Below are positions 5,518-10,979 of a stretch of DNA of 10,979 nucleotides, in pieces. The translations under genes were made by a program, and so were the position numbers. Every line of letters starts with the position of its first letter. The stretch's first letter is position 1. This DNA comes from JAYZDB01 sp036338025 (GTDB lineage: Bacteria; Planctomycetota; UBA1135; UBA2386): the NCBI GenBank assembly GCA_036338025.1, contig JAYZDB010000041.1:1-10979 (forward strand), in the 5' to 3' direction. The notes under the pieces are model-generated. The model saw only the letters and a list, made by a program, of their open reading frames with translations. It did not search any database and was not told where the DNA came from.

Positions 5518-6419
5518 TCGATCCGGAGATCCTCGCACAGGTGCGACGGATACAGATTCGCACCAGCCGTCTGGTCAACGATGTGATGGTGGGTGGCTAC
5601 ACGTCCTCATTCAGGGGGACCGGTATCGAGTTCGACGAGGTCCGAGAGTTTGTCGAGGGTGATGATCCGCGCATGGTGGATTGGAACGTCACTGCACGCA
5701 CTGGACGCCCGCACATCAAGAAGTTCATGGAGGAGCGGGAACTCACCGTCGTGTTTTTGCTCGATGCTTCGGCTTCGACGCGTTTCGGGACTGCTCGCCG
5801 GGAGACTGCCGTCGGTCAGCGCTCGGTCCGAGATGTCGCCGCTGAGTTCTGTGCCTGCATGTCCCTGGCAGCGTCGCGCAACAACGACAAGGCAGGCATG
5901 ATCGCGTTCAGCGATCGAATCGAGCAGTATGTTCCCGCCAAGAAGGGCAGCCGTCACGTGCTGCGGCTGATCCGAGAGGTGTTGGCGCTGGAGCCCCGGG
6001 GATCGGGTACCGATCTCGGCGAGGCTCTGGAGTATGCCGGCCGGGTGCAGCGCAAGCGCTCAATCGTGTTTGTCATCAGTGACTTCTTGACCCGTGACTA
6101 CCAGCAGTCTCTGCGCCTGCTCAGTCGCCGGCACGACGTCGTTGCCGTCCGTATTAGGGATCCACGGACGCAGGATTTACCGCGTGCCGGTCTGCTGAGT
6201 CTGCGCGATCTCGAGACCGGCCAGCCGGTCCTGGTCGACACAGGTTCTCGCAGGGTGCGCACGGCACATCAGCGACGTGTGGACGAATTGGATGCGGACT
6301 ACGTCGATGCCCTGCGTCGAGCCGGAGTGGATTCGATGGATATCTCCACGGATCAGAGCGTGGCGGATCCGATCGTGCGGTTTTTCAGGATGCGGGAGCT
6401 GCGGGGGGCGCATCGATGA
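5514..6419 (+). CDS. DUF58 domain protein (vWA-like, Bat operon)
   Basis: A 301-aa soluble protein of the DUF58 family, nearly always found next to moxR. The signature FRGTGIEFDEVREF (33-46), GDDPRMVDWNVTAR (49-62) and KKFMEERE (69-76) is clear. It runs into a von Willebrand A-like fold with an intact MIDAS: Asp84, Ser86 and Ser88 in DASAS, Thr166 in GSGTDL and Asp190 in VISDF. Metal and partner binding are therefore plausible. There is no membrane segment, so it is likely a cytoplasmic MoxR partner. The start is GTG at 5514, inside a 4-bp GTGA overlap with the moxR stop, and lacks a good Shine-Dalgarno, which suggests translational coupling. The stop overlaps the next ATG as ATGA, after a G-run (GCGGGGGGC) that may serve as ribosome binding site. 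Confidence 0.92.
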   Translation: MIDPEILAQVRRIQIRTSRLVNDVMVGGYTSSFRGTGIEFDEVREFVEGDDPRMVDWNVTARTGRPHIKKFMEERELTVVFLLDASASTRFGTARRETAVGQRSVRDVAAEFCACMSLAASRNNDKAGMIAFSDRIEQYVPAKKGSRHVLRLIREVLALEPRGSGTDLGEALEYAGRVQRKRSIVFVISDFLTRDYQQSLRLLSRRHDVVAVRIRDPRTQDLPRAGLLSLRDLETGQPVLVDTGSRRVRTAHQRRVDELDADYVDALRRAGVDSMDISTDQSVADPIVRFFRMRELRGAHR

Positions 6420-7354
6420 GACGTCGTTGGAGTCCCTGGCTATCGTTCACGCTGGTCGGTTTTTTGGCCTTTGCATGTGGCGACGAGTCCCGCACCGCGG
6501 TGCTTTCCGATTGGCAAGCAACCGGCGCGTTCGACTGCCATGTGGAGTTTTCCGAAACGGAGGTGGCGTTGATGTCGCCGGTCGACCTGACCGTGCGGGT
6601 GCTGTGCAAGGAGTCCGCAGAGCTACCGTTGGCTGGGCAGATTCCGCCGGGCTTCACCGGCCAGGCCGAGAGCACTGCCGTGCAACAGGACGGCGGCTGG
6701 TTGCACACCATCGTGTTCCACCTACGGCCGACCGGTCTCGGCGAGACCAAGGTCGAGCCGTTCAAGATCGAACAGGATGGTGAGACCATCACTACCCAGG
6801 AGTTGGTTCTCAAGGTGGTCTCGACCCTGGGCGAAGGTGATGACCGGGTCGCAGTCGAGGGACAAAACGCACTCGGACCCCTGCCGGTCTGGTGGCCGTG
6901 GGCCGCAGCCGGCCTGGCACTGCTCGTCCTGCTGGCTGGATGGATCTGGTGGGCCCGGCGCCCGAAGCCGGTTCCAAGCTTGCCGGTCGAAGTGCCGCTG
7001 CCAGCGCACGTGAAGGCGCTGCGCGCTCTACAGCGCCTCTCTCAGCCGACCACCGAGGCTGAGATCGATGCGTTCTACGTCGAAGTTTCGCAGATCCTGC
7101 GGGTCTATCTCGAGGAGCGGTTTGGACTCCATGCACCGACCCGCTCGACGGAGGAGTTCCTGATCGAACTTGAGAGTGGAGACAGCCTTGGCTTGGACCA
7201 CCGGCAGAGCCTGCGGAACTTCCTGCAGCAGTGTGATCTGGTGAAGTTCGCTCGCTTGCATCCGGGTACCGATGTGCACCAGCAGACCCTTCGTGTGGCG
7301 TCGACCGTGGTCGGCGAGACCCGTGCAGATCTGGTTCCGGGAGGTGTGGCATGA
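6416..7354 (+). CDS. DUF4381/BatD-like membrane-anchored protein with N-terminal signal
   Basis: A 312-aa protein between the DUF58 and BatA genes. A signal sequence (residues 1-20, FTLVGFLAFAC) ends at Cys21, an acceptable but not ideal lipobox. Residues about 30-150 are a beta-rich extracytoplasmic domain with strands such as VDLTVRVLCK (56-65) and RPTGLGETKVEPF (104-116), similar in style to BatD domains. A single transmembrane helix follows at about 157-180 (Trp-rich at both ends, then ARRPK). The C-terminal cytoplasmic helical domain has AFYVEVSQILRVYLEERFGL (219-238) and PTRSTEEFL (241-249), which is typical of DUF4381 and BatD-like C-termini. It probably links periplasmic partners to the MoxR/vWA machinery. 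Both ends overlap neighbouring genes by ATGA. The family name is inferred from pattern and position. Confidence 0.75.
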   Translation: MRRRWSPWLSFTLVGFLAFACGDESRTAVLSDWQATGAFDCHVEFSETEVALMSPVDLTVRVLCKESAELPLAGQIPPGFTGQAESTAVQQDGGWLHTIVFHLRPTGLGETKVEPFKIEQDGETITTQELVLKVVSTLGEGDDRVAVEGQNALGPLPVWWPWAAAGLALLVLLAGWIWWARRPKPVPSLPVEVPLPAHVKALRALQRLSQPTTEAEIDAFYVEVSQILRVYLEERFGLHAPTRSTEEFLIELESGDSLGLDHRQSLRNFLQQCDLVKFARLHPGTDVHQQTLRVASTVVGETRADLVPGGVA

Positions 7355-8352
7355 TCGCAGTGTTGCCGACGCGTGACCTGAGTTGGTCACTGATGGATCC
7401 CTGGTTCCTTGCGATTGTGCCGCTGGTGTTGCTGCTGTTCGTCTGGCGCTTGCTGCGCGCCCGGGCGGCCTTGCCGTCGGCGAACTCTTCCTTGTTGGCA
7501 GGCCTGCCCAAGACCCTGCGTGCGCGGTTCTGCCTGCTGCCGTTGATCCTGCAAGCCTTGGCCATGATCGCGTTTGCCATTGCCCTGGCGCGACCGGTGA
7601 CCCGGGACGTGCTACCGATTCGCGAGAAGGGGATCGATATCGTGTTGGTGCTCGATATTTCATCTTCGATGTTGGCAGCCGATATGAGCGCCGAGCAAGA
7701 ACTCACGCGTATGGCGGCGGCACGCGAGAAGGCTCTGGAGTTTGCGATGGAGCGGGTTACAGACCGCGTCGGCTTGCTGACGTTTGCCCGTTTCCCGGAA
7801 TTGCGCTGTCCCCTGACTCTCGACCAGGAAGCCTTGGCGTCGTTTCTGCGCACCGTCGAAACCGTTGGCGAACGCTCACCCGAGAACAAGACGGCGATCG
7901 GAGTGGCGCTCGCCAAGGCGGTGAATCTCCTGGAGGACAGCGTCGCCAAGTCGAAGGTCGTGGTCCTGCTCTCCGATGGAGAAAACAACGTGCCGGACAT
8001 CACGCCCGGTGACGCTGCCAGGTTGGCCAAGGATGCAGGAGTGCGCGTGCATTGCATCGGCATCGGCGCGGGCCAGGTGTTCAACGACCCGTTCTTCGGT
8101 CGGCGTGAGATCAAGCCTCAGTTCAAGTCGCTGAAGACGATCGCGAACATCTGCGAAGGCGAGTTCTTCGAAGCGGAGTCCGGCGTCGAGTTGACCCGGG
8201 TCTACGACCAGATCAACGGCTTGGAAAAGGTAGAAATGGAAGATCCGCGCTACCGCACGGTCGATCTCTACCGGTTCCCGTTCGCGCTGGGCGCCCTGTT
8301 CCTGGCATTGCAACTCTTGCTCGAGTTCCTCTGGATTCGGAGGGTGCCATGA
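7351..8352 (+). CDS. batA: BatA-like membrane vWA protein
   Basis: A 333-aa protein with the BatA layout: transmembrane helices at about 18-35 and 62-80, then ARPVTRD, then a von Willebrand A domain beginning GIDIVLVLDISSSM, and a final transmembrane helix at about 309-327 followed by IRR. The MIDAS is complete: Asp102, Ser104 and Ser106 in DISSS, Thr181 in NKTAIG and Asp209 in LLSDGENN. The vWA domain is on the periplasmic side in the usual model. Bat proteins were linked to aerotolerance in Bacteroides and to stress or virulence in other bacteria; the molecular role is unsettled. The start at 7351 has a strong Shine-Dalgarno GGGAGGT six bases upstream and overlaps the preceding stop by ATGA, so it is preferred over the in-frame ATG at 7393. 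The stop overlaps batB by ATGA. Confidence 0.93.
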   Translation: MIAVLPTRDLSWSLMDPWFLAIVPLVLLLFVWRLLRARAALPSANSSLLAGLPKTLRARFCLLPLILQALAMIAFAIALARPVTRDVLPIREKGIDIVLVLDISSSMLAADMSAEQELTRMAAAREKALEFAMERVTDRVGLLTFARFPELRCPLTLDQEALASFLRTVETVGERSPENKTAIGVALAKAVNLLEDSVAKSKVVVLLSDGENNVPDITPGDAARLAKDAGVRVHCIGIGAGQVFNDPFFGRREIKPQFKSLKTIANICEGEFFEAESGVELTRVYDQINGLEKVEMEDPRYRTVDLYRFPFALGALFLALQLLLEFLWIRRVP

Positions 8353-9338
8353 GTGAGGTCAGCTTCACGCATGTCGACCTGTGGCCTTGGCTGCTCACCG
8401 CCCTGCCACTCTGGTTTGGTGTCTGGTGGTTGTTGCAGGCGATTGCCCGCGGCCGGGAGAACTACGGAGCCGAACTGACCGAGTCGGTGCCGTCACCTCC
8501 GGGACGTGCCACCCGCATCGTCTTGGCGGCGATCTTCTTGTTCGTTGCCCACATGGAACCGCGCTACGGTGAAGAGAAGGTGCAAGTCGAGCGACGCGGG
8601 CTGGACATCGTCTTTGCGCTGGACACCTCCCGGTCGATGTTGGCGCGGGATATGGCCCCTTCTCGTCTGGCGGTTGCCAAGCGCGACATTCAGACCGTCT
8701 TGCCGGACCTGACCGGTGGGGACCGCGTGGGTTTCGTGGCGTTCGCGGGTGAGGCGCGCCTGGTCGTGCCGTTGACTCACGATCTCGATTCGTTCCGGCA
8801 GTTGATGGACCAGATCGATACCTCGACAGTTCGAAAAGGCGGAACCGATCTGGCAGCAGCAATCCGGAAGTCTCTGCAGTTGGTCGGTGAGCATGACCAG
8901 ACGACAACGGTCATCATCTTGATGACGGATGGTGAAGATCTGACCGGTGCTGGTCTGCAGGCGGCACGTGAAGCGAGGTCGAGGGGGGTGGTTGTGCACG
9001 CGGTTGGTTATGGTTCGACCAAGGGCAGCAAGATCACCTTGGACTCGAGTGGCACCGAGAGCTTCCTGAAAAACGACGAGGGTGAAGAAGTTGTTTCGGC
9101 CTTGAACTCGGAGGGACTACGCCGCCTGGCCGAGGCGACCGGCGGGGAATTTCTCCGGACCGATGTCATGGCTCTGCCACTGGTACAACTCAAGACCAAG
9201 CGCCTGGATCCGATGGTCAAGCGGGCGTTCGAGAGGGGTGAGGAGACAGTCTACAAGACCCGCTTCCAGTGGGCGTTGATTCCCGCCATGCTGCTGCTCC
9301 TCCTGGAACTCCTGTTCGTTGGGGGGTCGCGTCGATGA
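8349..9338 (+). CDS. batB: BatB-like membrane vWA protein
   Basis: A 329-aa second membrane vWA protein with transmembrane helices at about 13-33, 53-69 and 309-325. The vWA domain begins GLDIVFALDTSRSM and has the full MIDAS: Asp92, Ser94 and Ser96 in DTSRS, Thr166 in KGGTDL and Asp194 in LMTDGED. RDMAPSRLAVAKRDI after the MIDAS and DRVGFVAFAGEA (125-136) are typical of BatB. After the second helix the common Ala-Arg-Pro lead is replaced by AHMEPRYGEE. BatA and BatB are thought to act together as paralogous membrane proteins. A strong Shine-Dalgarno GGAGGG lies four bases before the ATG, inside the end of batA. The batA/batB and batB/batC junctions are both ATGA overlaps, so the proteins are probably made in fixed proportion. 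Confidence 0.92.
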   Translation: MSEVSFTHVDLWPWLLTALPLWFGVWWLLQAIARGRENYGAELTESVPSPPGRATRIVLAAIFLFVAHMEPRYGEEKVQVERRGLDIVFALDTSRSMLARDMAPSRLAVAKRDIQTVLPDLTGGDRVGFVAFAGEARLVVPLTHDLDSFRQLMDQIDTSTVRKGGTDLAAAIRKSLQLVGEHDQTTTVIILMTDGEDLTGAGLQAAREARSRGVVVHAVGYGSTKGSKITLDSSGTESFLKNDEGEEVVSALNSEGLRRLAEATGGEFLRTDVMALPLVQLKTKRLDPMVKRAFERGEETVYKTRFQWALIPAMLLLLLELLFVGGSRR

Positions 9339-10243
9339 AGACAATTCTCTTGAGTCTGGTTCTGTCCTTGCCGGGTGCTGGGGATCCCTTCGCGGATGGT
9401 CTCAGGCACTACGCGGCAGGCGAGTACGCCGAGGCGGTGGCGGCCTTCCGCGAGGCTCTTGAGAGCAACCCGGACGATCCTCGCTTGAATTACAACCTGG
9501 CCCTCGCCCTGTGGCGCATCGGTGCGATGGAAGCGGCCGAGACTGCAGCGGAGAAGGCTGCAGCGCTCTCGAGAGGCCGGCTCGATGTCCGCCGCGATGG
9601 GATCCTCGGCAATATCCGCTACGACCAGGCTCGCGCGGTTGTAGACACCAGGCCTTCGACCGCCCCAGTGCTCCAGCCGGGTGGCAAGGCGGCCCAGCCG
9701 GGTGGCGGCCCTGACCTGCAAAAAGCCCTGGACCTGGTCGGCCAGGCGAAGACGCACTTTCTGCGTGGAGCGATAGCCAGTCGGCCTGCCGACCCTGTCC
9801 TGCGCCGCAATCTGGAGCGGGCGATCCGGTTCGAAGAGGAGTTGAAGAATCGCCAACAGGAGCAGAAGGACCAGCAGAAGAAGGACGACCAACAAAAGCC
9901 GGACGACAAGCAGGATCAGGGCGACAAGAAGGACGACAAGAACCAGCAGGACCCCGATCCGAAGGCGGATCAGGACAAGAAGGACAAGCAGCAACCCGAG
10001 CCCGACCCCAAGGCCAAGAAGGACGAGCAGGAGCCGCCCAAGCCTGAAGAAGACGACGCCGACAAGAAGCCGCGGAAACCTCAAGATGCCCAGGAGGCTC
10101 CTGGTGAGCACGATCCGGACAAGCAACTGACCCCCGAACAGCGCCGCCAACTCCTCAAGCGTCTGGAGGAATTCGAACAGAACCTCCAGAAGTTGAAGGC
10201 GGCCCGCAAGGCCTCGCGCCCCAAGGTCAAGAAGGATTGGTAG
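9335..10243 (+). CDS. batC: BatC-like TPR protein with long charged low-complexity tail
   Basis: A 302-aa protein with a signal peptide (residues 1-16, SLVLSLPGAG), so it is exported. Residues about 18-80 form two TPR units (GLRHYAAGEYAEAVAAFREA, then NYNLALALWRIGAMEAAE), a protein-protein interaction fold. A linker with two QPGG copies follows, then a helix region (LQKALDLVGQAKTHFL) and a Lys/Asp/Gln/Pro-rich low-complexity segment of about 90 residues (171-262). The end is a helical segment from LTPEQRRQLLKRLEE and a final KKDW. This terminal Lys-Asp-Trp is a recurring end in Bat-operon TPR proteins. It probably serves as a scaffold for BatA, BatB and BatD. ATG 9335 overlaps the batB stop; the 22 codons of open frame upstream of it lie within batB. 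The repeat tract uses mainly G/C-ending Lys, Asp and Gln codons like its neighbours, so no transfer is suggested. Confidence 0.9.
   Translation: MKTILLSLVLSLPGAGDPFADGLRHYAAGEYAEAVAAFREALESNPDDPRLNYNLALALWRIGAMEAAETAAEKAAALSRGRLDVRRDGILGNIRYDQARAVVDTRPSTAPVLQPGGKAAQPGGGPDLQKALDLVGQAKTHFLRGAIASRPADPVLRRNLERAIRFEEELKNRQQEQKDQQKKDDQQKPDDKQDQGDKKDDKNQQDPDPKADQDKKDKQQPEPDPKAKKDEQEPPKPEEDDADKKPRKPQDAQEAPGEHDPDKQLTPEQRRQLLKRLEEFEQNLQKLKAARKASRPKVKKDW
9673..9706 (+). repeat. 13-bp direct repeat inside batC
   Basis: CCAGCCGGGTGGC occurs at 9673-9685 and again at 9694-9706, a spacing of 21 bp or seven codons. It encodes QPGG twice in the linker between the TPR region and the charged tail. The copies are identical, which suggests a recent small duplication or a polymorphic linker. 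Confidence 0.6.
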
Positions 10244-10246
10244 GCC

Positions 10247-10979
10247 GTGCTGTCGACGACCACCTTACTCCTGGCCTGCCTGTTGCCGCAGAATCCTGAC
10301 GTTGCGGTCCGGATCAAGCAGTTGCCATCGACGATCCGCCTCGGCGAGGTTGTCCGTGCGACCTTGGTGGTCGAGTCACGTCAACAGCCGGCTACTCCAG
10401 TGATCCCGGTGGTTGATGGCATCGTCATGCGTCTCGGTCGTCCGTCGAGCAATCAGAGCGTGCAGATCGTCAACGGACGGCGCTCCGCGAGTTTCAGTTG
10501 GAACTTTCCGTTGGAGGTGCGGGCGACGGCGGTGGGCAAGTTCAAGTTGGCGCCGGTCGAGGTTACCGTCGCGGACAAGGTCTACCGGACCGGCGCACGC
10601 CTGCTCGAGGTCGTCAAGGAGGTCACTGGCGCGAACTTCGGCAGGGTAGCGATCCAACCGTCGAGCCAGCGGGTCTACGTGCACGAACCGATCCACTTTG
10701 TAGTCGAGTGTGCAATCGACAGTCGGCTGCAACTCGCGCAGCGCATGGCGCAGAATGGTGCCCAGTACCTCCTCGTCCAACTGGAGGCTGGATGGCTTAC
10801 GGAGATGAGCGGAGCCCAGCCGATCGAACCGTCCAACGCCGAGCCTGGTGACTTCGTCCACACGGTCTTGAATGAGACCTATCTGCAGCCCGCGAAGGTC
10901 GAGGTAGGCAGGGATCCAGATGGCAGGTCCTACCGTGTATTCCGCTATACCCGCTCATTCTTGCCGACCCGAGCTGGTC
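10247..10979 (+). CDS. batD: BatD-like protein, 5' part (runs off the window)
   Basis: The frame opened by GTG 10247 is free of stops to the window end (244 codons), so the gene is cut at its 3' side. The start has a short hydrophobic signal (TTTLLLACLLPQ) and then a beta-rich domain: VAVRIKQLPSTIRLGEVVRA (19-38), SASFSWNFPLEV, VGKFKLAPVEVTV and a later VYVHEPIHFVVEC. This is the usual order of BatD, whose repeated Ig-like domains are periplasmic and followed by a C-terminal membrane helix, not reached here. GTG is the first start codon after the batC stop in the same frame (TAG, GCC, GTG). The Shine-Dalgarno-like AGAAGGA is formed by the Lys-Lys-Asp codons at the end of batC. If the signal is a lipobox (LLAC, Cys11) it is unusually short. 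The call rests mostly on context plus domain style. Confidence 0.8.
   Translation, partial: MLSTTTLLLACLLPQNPDVAVRIKQLPSTIRLGEVVRATLVVESRQQPATPVIPVVDGIVMRLGRPSSNQSVQIVNGRRSASFSWNFPLEVRATAVGKFKLAPVEVTVADKVYRTGARLLEVVKEVTGANFGRVAIQPSSQRVYVHEPIHFVVECAIDSRLQLAQRMAQNGAQYLLVQLEAGWLTEMSGAQPIEPSNAEPGDFVHTVLNETYLQPAKVEVGRDPDGRSYRVFRYTRSFLPTRAG

Noticed and set aside
6810..8114. Minus-strand open frame of 434 codons across the batA region
   Set aside because: It is antisense to two well-supported genes, is rich in Arg, Ser and Pro, and shows no domain. It arises from high GC at third positions of the real genes.
9251..10150. Minus-strand open frame with a very Leu/Val-rich, membrane-like translation
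   Set aside because: It is the antisense of the Lys/Asp/Gln-rich tract of batC; such codons read backwards give Leu and Val. No independent support.
1..10979. Mobile elements, CRISPR arrays, tRNA or rRNA genes
   Set aside because: I looked for terminal inverted repeats, transposase motifs, regular spaced repeats and tRNA-like cloverleaf signatures and saw none.

Overview
The window is a gene-dense, roughly 60% GC bacterial segment with ten complete genes, one interrupted gene and two genes cut by the window edges. Several proteins are lipoproteins or carry signal peptides, so the cell has a Sec/Lsp-type envelope. The gene set (Bat aerotolerance operon, PD40 propeller lipoprotein, FUN14-domain protein) and weak Shine-Dalgarno use at several starts would suit a Planctomycetota-like or deltaproteobacterial/Myxococcota-like Gram-negative. 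This is an inference; no rRNA or other taxonomic marker is present.

Left part (1-3108). A probable C-terminal tail of an upstream gene (1-120) overlaps by ATGA the start of a short-chain dehydrogenase/reductase (117-911), which is followed by a small thioredoxin-fold [2Fe-2S] ferredoxin (925-1233). Convergent to these is msrA (1264-1950, minus), a lipoprotein-type peptide methionine sulfoxide reductase. Divergent from msrA runs a two-gene unit: a FUN14-family membrane protein (2073-2600) and a small lipoprotein gene whose conserved-looking C-terminal half lies beyond an in-frame TGA (2603-2908, then 2909-3085). A PD40/TolB-like beta-propeller lipoprotein is on the minus strand (3106-4266).

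Right part (4267-10979). A 261-bp divergent intergenic region holds inverted repeats and a candidate extended -10 promoter. It leads into a tightly packed Bat-type operon: MoxR AAA+ ATPase, DUF58 protein, a membrane-anchored DUF4381-like protein, BatA and BatB (membrane von Willebrand A proteins), BatC (TPR plus a long charged tail) and the start of BatD, which runs off the window. Five successive junctions are 4-bp stop/start overlaps (GTGA or ATGA). BatC to BatD has a 3-bp gap with the likely ribosome binding site inside the last codons of batC. The expected picture is a MoxR chaperone acting on vWA proteins at the membrane, with periplasmic partners. Family knowledge links this to aerotolerance and envelope stress, but the exact biochemical job is not established.

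The operon is a recognised type, not a new system. The items most worth a second look are the TGA-interrupted lipoprotein gene, the odd cysteine spacing in the ferredoxin, the upstream gene tail that fixes the SDR start, and the inverted repeats in the two divergent intergenic regions.
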